NCBI GenBank assembly: GCA_045580145.1
Contig: JAZNNI010000094.1
Span: 62,001-126,000 of the forward strand
Length of the DNA stretch: 64,000 bases
Direction of reading: 5' to 3'
Source: UBA1738 sp045580145
GTDB lineage: Bacteria; Bacillota; Clostridia; UBA1381
Every line of letters begins with the position of its first letter. Position 1 is the stretch's first letter. Positions 16,208 through 24,151 of this stretch are shown here, in pieces. A model generated the notes under the pieces. It did not search any database. It saw nothing but the letters and a program-made list of their open reading frames with translations, and had not been told where the DNA came from. The translations under genes and the position numbers were made by a program.

Positions 16208-18016
16208 ATGTGTGGAATAGTTGGATATGTTGGCAACAAAGCTGCAACACGTCTTCTTTTAGATGGCTTAAAAAGCCTCGAATACAGAGGATATGATTCG
16301 GCAGGTATTGCTGTTTTTAGTGATGGAAAAATCTCGGTAGCAAAGGAAAATGGCAGACTATCAAAGCTTTGCGAGCTAATTGAAAAATCGCCAATCAGCG
16401 GAAGCCTTGGCATTGGCCATACAAGATGGGCAACACACGGTGTTCCATCTGTCAAAAACTCGCATCCTCATACAAACAGCGATGCTTCAATCGCAGTTGT
16501 TCACAACGGAATTATCGAAAACCACGAATTTTTAAAGAGTTTTCTTGAAAGTAAGGGATATACTTTTAAATCTGAAACTGATACTGAAGTCATCCCCCAT
16601 TTAATTGATTATTATTACGAAGGCGACCTTTCCAAAGCGGTAAAGAGGGCTGTAGAAAAACTTGACGGCAGTTATGCAATCGGTGTCATTTCAAAAAATG
16701 AACCGGACAAAATTGTTGCTGTAAGAAAAGATAGTCCCCTCATTGTCGGTCTATCATCAGGCGGAAATTTTATCGCATCCGATATCCCCGCAATTTTATC
16801 AGAAACAAGAGACGTTTATCTTTTGAATGACAACGAATTTGTCACACTTAAAAAGGATAGTGTAGAAATAACTGATATCGACGGTAATCCGATCAAAAAG
16901 GATGTTTTTAAGGTGGAGTTTTCAGCACAGGCCTCTCAAAAAGAGGGGTATGACCATTTTATGTTAAAAGAGATATTTGAGCAACCACAAGCAATACGAA
17001 ACACACTACGGTCACGTCTTTCAAAAGACCTTACTCTAAGCCTTGATAATCTCGAATTTTCTAAGGATATAGATAGGCTCTATATTGTAGCCTGCGGAAC
17101 TGCCTACCATGCAGGTCTTGTAGGAAAAAAGGCAATCGAATCACTTGCTAAAATCCCTTGTGATGTTTGTCTGGCATCTGAATTTCGCTATGGTGAGCCT
17201 CTTCTTAATAAAAACACTGCGGTCCTTGTAGTGAGCCAATCTGGTGAAACAGCAGATACTTTAGCGGTCCTTCGTATGGCAAAAAAATTTGGAAATAAAG
17301 TTTATGCAATTACAAATGTCGTTGGCTCTTCAATAGCACGCGAGGCTGATTATGTATTTTACACTTATGCCGGACCTGAAATTGCTGTTGCATCCACAAA
17401 GGCTTATACCACTCAGCTTGTTGCTTTTTATCTTATTGCAATACATCTTGCTGAACTTAGAGATACCATTTCTCAAACCGAACTTAGCACTCTTAAAAGT
17501 CGGCTTCTCACTATTGACAAAGTTGTAAGCGAGACGCTTAAAACAGCTGATAAAGTCAAGGAATTTGCAAAGAGCATTGCAAAAGAAGAAGATATATATT
17601 TTCTCGGCAGAGGGCTTGACTACTTCGTTGCTCTCGAGGCATCCTTAAAGCTTAAGGAAATTTCATATATCCATTCCGATGCCTATGCAAGCGGAGAATT
17701 GAAGCATGGTCCGATTGCACTTATCGAAGACGGAAGTGTAGTAATTTCAATCTGCACTAACCCTGAAATAAGTAATAAACAAAGCAGCAATGTAAAAGAG
17801 GTGGTCGCAAGAGGTGCCGATACAATAGGTTTTATATCTTGTATGTCTGATGTTTCAGCATATAATAACATTTTAGAACTACCTAAGATTGACCCGCTTC
17901 TCGCTCCACTTCCTTCAATAATCCCACTTCAGCTTTTGGCATATTATGTATGCACTGAAAAGGGATTTGATGTTGATAAACCAAGAAACTTAGCAAAATC
18001 AGTTACAGTTGAATAA
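16208..18016 (+). CDS. glmS: Glutamine-fructose-6-phosphate aminotransferase
   Basis: Makes glucosamine 6-phosphate from fructose 6-phosphate and glutamine, the entry to UDP-GlcNAc and peptidoglycan. The 602-residue protein has the N-terminal Ntn glutaminase domain (MCGIVGYVG with the catalytic Cys after Met removal; LEYRGYDSAG; HTRWATHG) and two SIS isomerase domains (YIVACGTAYHAG near 300, SQSGETADT near 345, then STKAYTTQ). The C-terminal DKPRNLAKSVTVE is the expected ending. AAGGAG precedes the ATG. It is 15 nt from glmM, in one operon controlled by the glmS ribozyme. A pairing of ribozyme-glmS-glmM puts two successive steps of amino-sugar synthesis under one feedback. Confidence 0.97.
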   Translation: MCGIVGYVGNKAATRLLLDGLKSLEYRGYDSAGIAVFSDGKISVAKENGRLSKLCELIEKSPISGSLGIGHTRWATHGVPSVKNSHPHTNSDASIAVVHNGIIENHEFLKSFLESKGYTFKSETDTEVIPHLIDYYYEGDLSKAVKRAVEKLDGSYAIGVISKNEPDKIVAVRKDSPLIVGLSSGGNFIASDIPAILSETRDVYLLNDNEFVTLKKDSVEITDIDGNPIKKDVFKVEFSAQASQKEGYDHFMLKEIFEQPQAIRNTLRSRLSKDLTLSLDNLEFSKDIDRLYIVACGTAYHAGLVGKKAIESLAKIPCDVCLASEFRYGEPLLNKNTAVLVVSQSGETADTLAVLRMAKKFGNKVYAITNVVGSSIAREADYVFYTYAGPEIAVASTKAYTTQLVAFYLIAIHLAELRDTISQTELSTLKSRLLTIDKVVSETLKTADKVKEFAKSIAKEEDIYFLGRGLDYFVALEASLKLKEISYIHSDAYASGELKHGPIALIEDGSVVISICTNPEISNKQSSNVKEVVARGADTIGFISCMSDVSAYNNILELPKIDPLLAPLPSIIPLQLLAYYVCTEKGFDVDKPRNLAKSVTVE

Positions 18017-18031
18017 TAGGAGGAATTTATT

Positions 18032-19381
18032 ATGGGAAGATTATTTGGAACAGATGGTGCAAGAGGCGTTGCAAATCAAGAGCTTACTTGCGAAATTGCA
18101 TTTAAAATCGGTCAGGCTGCCGCATATGTATTGACAGAAGAATGTCACAGAAAGCCTAAAATATTAATTGGCAAAGATACAAGAATCTCGTGCGATATGT
18201 TAGAGTCAGCACTTGCTGCTGGTCTATGTTCTGTTGGTGCACAGGTAGTATCCTTAGGCATAATCCCCACCCCAGCAGTTGCGTATTTAACACGGAAATA
18301 TGATGCAGAAGCTGGAATAATGATTTCTGCATCACATAACTCAGCCGAATATAACGGAATTAAAATTTTTAATTCAAATGGTTATAAGCTTAGTGATGCC
18401 ATCGAAGAAAGAATTGAAGCAATAATTTTAGACTGTGCAGAAAAAATCGACTTACCTACAGGCGATGATGTTGGAACTGTAAAAAAATGCGACACAGCGA
18501 TTGAAGACTACACAGAATTTGCTAAAAGTATGATTGACTGCGATTTAAAAGGTATGCGAATTGCTATCGACTGCGCCAACGGTGCAAGCTACAAAACTGC
18601 CGCAAAGGTTATTTCAAGTCTCGGCGGTGAGCCCTTTGTTATACACAATCACCCGAATGGTACAAATATAAATTTAAACTGTGGCTCTACCCATCTGGAA
18701 GATTTATGTAGCTACGTAAAAAATGCCAACGTCGATATTGGTCTTGCATTTGATGGTGATGCCGACCGCTTAATAGTTGTCGATGAAAACGGAAACGTGA
18801 TTGATGGTGATAAGATTATGCTTATCTGCGCTGAGTACTTAAAAAGCCAAGGACTTTTAAGAAAGGATACCCTTGTTATTACGGTAATGTCTAACCTCGG
18901 TCTTATTTTAAAAGCAAAGGAGCTTGGAATAAATACTGTTCAGACTGCTGTAGGCGACAGATACGTTCTTGAAGAAATGTTAAAGTCAGGCTACAACTTA
19001 GGTGGCGAAGCATCAGGGCACATTATATTCCTAAACCACAACACAACAGGAGACGGCCTTATTTCTGCACTTAACATTCTTAAAATACTTAAGCAATCAG
19101 ATAAAAAGATGTCCGAGCTTGCGAAAATTTATGAAACTATGCCTCAATGTATTATAAATGCAAAGGTTTCCAATACAAAAAAATATGTTTACTCCAAAGA
19201 CGAAGTAATCACCGAGGAAATTCGTAGTCTCGAAAAAGAATTTGACGGAAAGGGCAGAATTTTAGTAAGAGCTTCAGGCACAGAGCCTTGCGTGCGTGTT
19301 ATGATTGAAGGAGAAAATCAAGATATAATTATGCAGAAAGCAAAATATCTTGCCACCATAATTGAAGCAAGGTTGGGTTAA
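18032..19381 (+). CDS. glmM: Phosphoglucosamine mutase
   Basis: Interconverts glucosamine 6-phosphate and glucosamine 1-phosphate. The 449-residue protein shows the four domains of the alpha-phosphohexomutase family: LFGTDGARG at the start, the phosphoserine loop ISASHNSAEYNGIKIF with catalytic Ser near residue 101, the Mg-binding FDGDADR near residue 240, and the sugar-binding GGEASGHIIF and RASGTEPCVRVM segments. The loop reads SASHNSAEYNG where SASHNPxxxNG is more usual, a mild change. GGAGG lies ahead of the ATG. It directly follows glmS. Confidence 0.97.
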   Translation: MGRLFGTDGARGVANQELTCEIAFKIGQAAAYVLTEECHRKPKILIGKDTRISCDMLESALAAGLCSVGAQVVSLGIIPTPAVAYLTRKYDAEAGIMISASHNSAEYNGIKIFNSNGYKLSDAIEERIEAIILDCAEKIDLPTGDDVGTVKKCDTAIEDYTEFAKSMIDCDLKGMRIAIDCANGASYKTAAKVISSLGGEPFVIHNHPNGTNINLNCGSTHLEDLCSYVKNANVDIGLAFDGDADRLIVVDENGNVIDGDKIMLICAEYLKSQGLLRKDTLVITVMSNLGLILKAKELGINTVQTAVGDRYVLEEMLKSGYNLGGEASGHIIFLNHNTTGDGLISALNILKILKQSDKKMSELAKIYETMPQCIINAKVSNTKKYVYSKDEVITEEIRSLEKEFDGKGRILVRASGTEPCVRVMIEGENQDIIMQKAKYLATIIEARLG

Positions 19382-19391
19382 ATAGCAATTT

Positions 19392-19424
19392 AAAAAGTCG
19401 GGCATTAAAACCCGACTTTTATTT
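19392..19424 (+). terminator. Bidirectional terminator between glmM and the PfkB kinase
   Basis: A 10-bp perfect stem (AAAAGTCGGG / CCCGACTTTT) with T tracts on both strands. The stop codon of the convergent kinase gene lies within the stem, so one hairpin closes both transcripts. Confidence 0.88.
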
Positions 19425-20315
19425 TATTATTTCTTCTAAATCATACTCAGGTATAGCAGCTGTATTTGAAACCACAAATCCGCTTAGCTTTACTGCGATA
19501 TCAGTAGCTGTTTCAACAGATTTACCCGACAGATACCCTGTAGCCCAAGCCGCAAAAAAGCTATCTCCTGCACCAACTGTTGATGCAACCTTCACTTTTT
19601 CTGAATCCTTGTAATGAAAAGCTCCATCCACACAAGAATAGACAAAGCATCCTTTTTCACCAAGGGTAAAAATAATATATTTAATGTTTTCATATGTAGA
19701 AGCTAATACTTGTGCTACATCTTCTAAAGAGCTGATTTTATCACGATAAAATCCCATCTCTCTTAAAAGCGGCTCTTCTTCTTCACTGATTTTCAAAACA
19801 GTTGCATTTTCAAGACAAAATCTGATTGAGTCTTTGTCATAACAATCCTTTCGCAAATTTATATCGCACACAATATTTTTAAAACTGCATTCTTTTACAA
19901 TTCTCTTAAGTGATTCTCGGGATACATTATTTCTTTGAATTAGAGTACCAAAGCAGAGTGCATCAAAATCCTTATCATTTATTGACTCAACATCCCCGTC
20001 TTCTACGGTTATATTGTCATATGCAACACCTTTAAGCACATTATATTCCGGCATACCATTACTATCAAGGGATACCATACACTTACCTGTCTCTTTATCA
20101 GTACACTTTATAAAATTGCAATAAACATCAAGTCCTTTTATAATATCTATTGCCCTATCTCCCCATTCATCCTTCCCTACTGCTGAGAACAAAAAACTTT
20201 CCGCCCCACACTTTTTGCAATGTGCCGCAAAATTCAGTCCTGCTCCGCCTATGAAGCTCTTATCTTCATATACATCCCATATAACCTCACCAAATGTAAG
20301 TATTTTAGCTTTCAT
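19419..20315 (-). CDS. PfkB-family carbohydrate kinase (fructokinase-like)
   Basis: A 298-residue ribokinase-family sugar kinase. It starts with LTFGEVIWDVY, has the N-terminal GG signature (FIGGAGLNFAAHCKKCGAES) and the C-terminal signature STVGAGDSFFAAWATG with the catalytic Asp near residue 245. The pattern resembles bacterial fructokinases, but the substrate cannot be fixed from sequence. The ATG at 20315 is chosen because GGGAG is just upstream and the motif starts immediately; an ATG seven codons earlier lies within the end of rex. It follows rex by 10 nt and is probably in the same operon, under Rex control. Confidence 0.88.
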   Translation of the reverse strand: MKAKILTFGEVIWDVYEDKSFIGGAGLNFAAHCKKCGAESFLFSAVGKDEWGDRAIDIIKGLDVYCNFIKCTDKETGKCMVSLDSNGMPEYNVLKGVAYDNITVEDGDVESINDKDFDALCFGTLIQRNNVSRESLKRIVKECSFKNIVCDINLRKDCYDKDSIRFCLENATVLKISEEEEPLLREMGFYRDKISSLEDVAQVLASTYENIKYIIFTLGEKGCFVYSCVDGAFHYKDSEKVKVASTVGAGDSFFAAWATGYLSGKSVETATDIAVKLSGFVVSNTAAIPEYDLEEIIK

Positions 20316-20325
20316 AAAACTCCCT

Positions 20326-20967
20326 TTAGTCCTCAATATTCTGATTGATTTTAAAAGACAAAGTCATAAGTGAATCAGTAAGGTGGACATTTTCAACAGG
20401 AATAGGTTTTTTTGTTTTCAATTCAACATATGCAAAGTTCCAAAGACCTTTTATTCCACTTTCCACCAGTTCATCGGCCACTTCCTGAATAACGTCCTTA
20501 GGAAGCGTAAGCATAGCAATATCAATATCATTATCTTCTACGAATGCCTTTATGTCCTTCATAGCCATAATTTTGATACCGCCCACATCCTTGCCGATTT
20601 TTTCCTCATCAATATCAAACAGACCGCAAATATTAAACCCGCGTTTTTTAATACCAGCATAATTAGCAAGTGCATGACCCAAATGTCCTGCACCTACTAT
20701 GATCGTCTTATACCCTTTAGGTGTACCAAAAATTTCCTCAATTTCTTTTAACAGATACTTTACGTTATAACCGTAGCCTTGCTGACCAAATCCCCCGAAA
20801 TAGTTGAAATCCTGCCTTATCTGACTTGCAGTTACTCCCATTTTTTCGCTGAGGGCATTTGAAGAAATCCTTGTTTTTCCATTTTTATCAAGCTCACTTA
20901 AGTATCTGTAATATCTCGGCAAACGTCTTATTACAACTTCAGGAACTCTCCTATCTTTATTTTCCAA
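20326..20967 (-). CDS. rex: Redox-sensing transcriptional repressor Rex
   Basis: Senses the NADH/NAD+ ratio and represses fermentation and respiration genes when NAD+ is high. The 213-residue protein has an N-terminal winged helix (VVIRRLPRYYRYL, then KTRISSNALSEKMGVTASQIRQDFNYFG) and a Rossmann domain with GAGHLGHALANY near residue 92, then the C-terminal swapped helix. The TTG at 20967 is selected: GGAGG lies 8 nt upstream, and this gives the standard Rex length; an upstream ATG would add 17 unusual residues. It is divergent from a phosphofructokinase gene, which makes that gene a plausible target. Confidence 0.95.
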   Translation of the reverse strand: MENKDRRVPEVVIRRLPRYYRYLSELDKNGKTRISSNALSEKMGVTASQIRQDFNYFGGFGQQGYGYNVKYLLKEIEEIFGTPKGYKTIIVGAGHLGHALANYAGIKKRGFNICGLFDIDEEKIGKDVGGIKIMAMKDIKAFVEDNDIDIAMLTLPKDVIQEVADELVESGIKGLWNFAYVELKTKKPIPVENVHLTDSLMTLSFKINQNIED

Positions 20968-20999
20968 AAAAATTTCCTCCAAAAATTTATTACTAATTA

Positions 21000-21028
21000 A
21001 GTATATCACAAATTTCACACAATATCAA
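21000..21028 (-). promoter_or_regulatory. rex: Promoter for rex
   Basis: On the minus strand TTGATA, a 17-nt spacer and TATACT. The spacer contains TTGTG and TTGTGA elements that loosely resemble Rex half sites (consensus TTGTGAN6TCACAA) but do not form a clear palindrome. Confidence 0.6.
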
Positions 21029-21038
21029 CCTTAATTAA

Positions 21039-21067
21039 TTGACTTTTTTTTCTTTATAGGATATAAT
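21039..21067 (+). promoter_or_regulatory. Promoter for the phosphofructokinase gene
   Basis: TTGACT, a 17-nt spacer and TATAAT, divergent from the rex promoter and only 10 nt from its -35 box. Confidence 0.65.
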
Positions 21068-21106
21068 TATTATACTTATATCTTTTCATTTTGGAGGAAT
21101 TTACTA

Positions 21107-22312
21107 ATGAACAACGGAAACTATGCTGTCGCACAATCAGGCGGACCAACTGCCGCAATTAATGCCACACTATGCGGTGTTATAGAGGGTGCATTTGCAC
21201 AAGGCAGAAAAATTTATGGAGCTATAAACGGAATACTTGGTGTTATCAACAACAATTTTACCGACCTTAACAAAACATTTGCCAATATGGACAGAATTCA
21301 GCTACTAAAAACAACTCCATCGGCATACCTCGGCTCTTGCAGGTATAAACTTCCGAACACCGACACAGACTCTGATGTTTATGAAAAGATTTTCGATAAC
21401 TTTAAAAAGAAGAACATTACTATGTTTATATACATCGGTGGAAATGACTCTATGGACACAGTAAGAAAGCTATCTTCATATGCGCAGGCAAACGGAAAGA
21501 ATGTGTCAATAGTTGGTGTACCAAAAACCATTGATAATGACCTTATGGGCACAGACCACACTCCTGGATTTGGCTCTGCAGCGAAATTTGTTGCTACTAC
21601 CGTAAGCGAAATAGCACGTGACTGCGCTGTTTATGCTGACAAGTCTATTACCATTGTTGAAATAATGGGAAGAAATGCCGGATGGCTCACAGCCGCATCC
21701 GCCTTAGCGCGTAGCCGCACAACCAATGCCCCACATCTTATTTATCTTCCTGAAAAGCTATTATCACCACAAAAGATTATTGAAGACGTCAGAAACTGTC
21801 CTGCTCGCAATATGGTCATTGCAGTTTCTGAGGGGATAAAAAACGAAAAGGGCGAGTATTATTCCAATATGGATTGCCAGATAGGTCACGATGAGTTTGG
21901 TCACGCACAGCTTTCGGGTGCTGCGAAGGTTGTTGAAAATATACTAAAAGAGGAATTTAACGTAAAAACGCGTTCGATTGAGCTTAATGTTCTTCAGCGC
22001 TGTGGCTCACACTTTGCCTCCCTTACCGACCTTGACGAATCAATTAAAATCGGAAAGTTTGGTGCAATCGCTGCATCAAAAGGAAAAACAGGCATTGTTA
22101 TGGGGTTTGAAAGAACAAAAGAATACAGTATTAAAATCATTGAAAATAATGTTACTGATGTTGCGAATCTCGAAAAAACCGTACCGGACAGATATATAAA
22201 CGAAGATGCAAATGATGTAACCAGAGAATTTATAACATACTGCAGACCGCTTATTATCGGCGAACCAAGAATTGATACCAAAAATGGTATCCCAAAACAT
22301 ATTTCTTTATAA
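21107..22312 (+). CDS. pfp: Phosphofructokinase, pyrophosphate-dependent type
   Basis: Phosphorylates fructose 6-phosphate, probably with pyrophosphate. The 401-residue protein has the family blocks QSGGPTAAINATLCGV at the start, YIGGNDSMDT near residue 107, PKTIDNDLMGTDHTPGFGSA near 140 and MGRNAGWLTAASALAR near 187. PKTIDND and an Asp after GGN (ATP enzymes have GGDGS) point to the PPi-using group; the first Asp of the usual GGDDS is Asn here, which I believe is shared by clostridial relatives but cannot confirm. TTGGAGG precedes the ATG. It is divergent from rex, so Rex may link glycolytic flux to NADH. Monocistronic, with a strong terminator. Confidence 0.9.
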   Translation: MNNGNYAVAQSGGPTAAINATLCGVIEGAFAQGRKIYGAINGILGVINNNFTDLNKTFANMDRIQLLKTTPSAYLGSCRYKLPNTDTDSDVYEKIFDNFKKKNITMFIYIGGNDSMDTVRKLSSYAQANGKNVSIVGVPKTIDNDLMGTDHTPGFGSAAKFVATTVSEIARDCAVYADKSITIVEIMGRNAGWLTAASALARSRTTNAPHLIYLPEKLLSPQKIIEDVRNCPARNMVIAVSEGIKNEKGEYYSNMDCQIGHDEFGHAQLSGAAKVVENILKEEFNVKTRSIELNVLQRCGSHFASLTDLDESIKIGKFGAIAASKGKTGIVMGFERTKEYSIKIIENNVTDVANLEKTVPDRYINEDANDVTREFITYCRPLIIGEPRIDTKNGIPKHISL

Positions 22313-22318
22313 ACTCAA

Positions 22319-22346
22319 ATGAGGTGCATAGCAGCACCTCATTTTT
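22319..22346 (+). terminator. Terminator after the phosphofructokinase gene
   Basis: A 9-bp perfect stem (ATGAGGTGC / GCACCTCAT) with a 6-nt loop and a T5 tail, 7 nt past the stop. Confidence 0.88.
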
Positions 22347-22349
22347 ATA

Positions 22350-23624
22350 TTATTTGTTTTTTATTCTTTTAATCAAGTATATAATTGCGGCAAGTATCAA
22401 CCCCACTGCAATTGCAACAATAAGATCAAAAACAACAGTTAAAACAAATGTGACAACCAAAACTAATATATCACCTTTTGGAGCAGTCTTTACAATTTCT
22501 ACAAACTTTCTCCACTCGCTCATATTATAAGCAACCATAAAGAGAATTGCGGCAATAACTGGCATTGGTATTAGCCCTGCATATGGCATCAAAAAGAGAA
22601 GCACTAAAAACAGAACTACTGAATGTACCATTCCTGAAACTGGTGTTCTTCCCCCGTTTTTAGCATTTGCGGCAGTACGTGCAATCGCACCCGTTGCCGG
22701 AATTCCACCAAACAAAACCGAGGCAATATTTCCAGCACCTTGTGCAACAAGCTCCATATTTGAATTATGCTTTGAGTTCACCATACCATCTGCCACAACG
22801 CAGGAAAGCAGTGATTCAATCGCCGCCAAAACAGCAATCGTAATAGCATCGGGCAAGACCGCGGTTATTTTTGCAAGGCTAAAATCCATCCCTGCAAAGT
22901 CTACCTTTGGAAGTCCTGCCGGAATTGTATAAAGCTCGCCTATCTTAAACACACCATCATCAAGTCCCGGAATAAATTTCACCATCAAAACTCCTATAAT
23001 CACTGCGATAAGTGACGGCGGAATTCTTTTTTCGAACTTAGGATATATTATTAAAATTGCAAGGCATACTGCCCCTACCAAAAGTGCCTCTATACTGAAC
23101 GTTCCTATTGATTCAAAGTTGGCAACAAGCTTTTCTATCGTCTCAACAGGCTTTATCCCTTCTGCATATGTAAGCCCTAAAAAGTCTTTTATCTGCCCTA
23201 TTAAAATTGTTACTGCAATACCGGAAGTAAATCCTGTCGTTATTGTGTATGGGATAAACTTTATCAAGCCTCCCATCTTAAATACTCCCATCAAAATGAG
23301 AATAACTCCGGCCATTAACGTAGCAAGGAAAAGACCATCCATACCTTGTGTTGCAACAACCCCTGCAACAATAGTTGCAAATGCTGCCGTAGGTCCTGCA
23401 ATCTGTATTCTGCTTCCCCCTAAAAACGAAACAACAAATCCTGCCGCGATAGCCGTATAAACTCCGCAAGCAGGCTCTACGCCCGATGCAAGAGCAAGAG
23501 CAATCGACAGCGGCAGCGCAATGATTGCTACAATTATTCCTGCAATTATGTCCTTTACAAACTGGTCTTTAGAATATCCCTTCATCACCGAAAACAGCTT
23601 TGGTTTTAAATAGCACTTATTCAA
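22350..23624 (-). CDS. SulP-family anion permease lacking a STAS domain
   Basis: An integral membrane anion transporter of the SLC26/SulP family (sulfate, bicarbonate or dicarboxylate). The 424-residue protein has about 11-12 membrane segments with the family hallmarks DIIAGIIVAIIALPLSIALALASGVEP near the N-terminus, GGSRIQIAGPTAAFATIVAG, and AIARTAANAKNGGRTPVSGMVHS near the middle. It ends right after the last helix (KRIKNK), so the cytoplasmic STAS domain found in most SulP proteins is absent. The TTG at 23624 with AAGGAG 9 nt upstream is the likeliest start; an ATG at 23651 has a poor site. The substrate cannot be read from the sequence. Monocistronic, convergent with the phosphofructokinase gene. 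Confidence 0.88.
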   Translation of the reverse strand: MNKCYLKPKLFSVMKGYSKDQFVKDIIAGIIVAIIALPLSIALALASGVEPACGVYTAIAAGFVVSFLGGSRIQIAGPTAAFATIVAGVVATQGMDGLFLATLMAGVILILMGVFKMGGLIKFIPYTITTGFTSGIAVTILIGQIKDFLGLTYAEGIKPVETIEKLVANFESIGTFSIEALLVGAVCLAILIIYPKFEKRIPPSLIAVIIGVLMVKFIPGLDDGVFKIGELYTIPAGLPKVDFAGMDFSLAKITAVLPDAITIAVLAAIESLLSCVVADGMVNSKHNSNMELVAQGAGNIASVLFGGIPATGAIARTAANAKNGGRTPVSGMVHSVVLFLVLLFLMPYAGLIPMPVIAAILFMVAYNMSEWRKFVEIVKTAPKGDILVLVVTFVLTVVFDLIVAIAVGLILAAIIYLIKRIKNK

Positions 23625-23773
23625 AATTTCCCACTCCTTAATAATTTTCATCCTGATTATTCTATCAACTTTTCCGACATAATTCAACAAAAAAAGCATT
23701 GTTTTTCCTTTATTTATGCATTTTGGCAAGTTATAGTGATGTATAACATATTCGATTTGTAAATTCTTTCATT

Positions 23774-23800
23774 AAAAAACCGGAGCAAATTGCTCCGGTT
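23774..23800 (-). terminator. Terminator after the pepD-OPT-PqqD-like operon
   Basis: A long perfect inverted repeat (ACCGGAGCA / TGCTCCGGT) followed by T6 on the minus strand, touching the stop of the PqqD-like gene. Confidence 0.88.
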
Positions 23801-24148
23801 CTATTCTTCATTCCATACTATAAATCCATAACTGTCTAAAACCTGAAAATATTTGGATAATCTTTCGTAAAGCGGGTTTGCCTTGTCACCAAACCTCGTT
23901 TCTACTGCCTTACCAAGCTCAATGATATTCTTTTTACCATCCATAATCGGCCAAACAAAGCTACCAATTTCATCAAGGTGAATATAGCTTATTCTTGGCT
24001 TTTTAAACAGCTTTTGGCAAATTGTATTAACAAAGCCTTTATTTTCAATTTCCAGAGTTACTATAGCATTTTCGTCCTCGTTCCAGACAATATCCTGTCT
24101 GCGACACGGGACTTTCTCAAGATAATTTCCTGTTTCCTTTTTTTTCAT
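23801..24148 (-). CDS. PqqD-like (RiPP recognition element) protein
   Basis: A 115-residue small protein. Residues 35-115 fit the PqqD fold: strand-rich start, then ISYIHLDEIGSFVWPIMDGKKNIIELGKAVETRF and a C-terminal helix ending DSYGFIVW. PqqD-like domains bind leader peptides of ribosomally made peptides, usually next to a radical SAM or other modifying enzyme. None is in this window. Instead it is the last gene of an operon with an oligopeptide transporter (stop 3 nt upstream) and a dipeptidase. There is no clear Shine-Dalgarno site, so translation probably depends on coupling to the transporter gene. A role in binding peptides for uptake or sensing is an inference only. Confidence 0.75.
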   Translation of the reverse strand: MKKKETGNYLEKVPCRRQDIVWNEDENAIVTLEIENKGFVNTICQKLFKKPRISYIHLDEIGSFVWPIMDGKKNIIELGKAVETRFGDKANPLYERLSKYFQVLDSYGFIVWNEE

Positions 24149-24151
24149 AGT

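Noticed and set aside
15952..16455. A 167-codon minus-strand open frame across the glmS leader and gene start
   Set aside because: It runs through the glmS ribozyme and the start of glmS in another frame, with no ribosome-binding site; a shadow frame.
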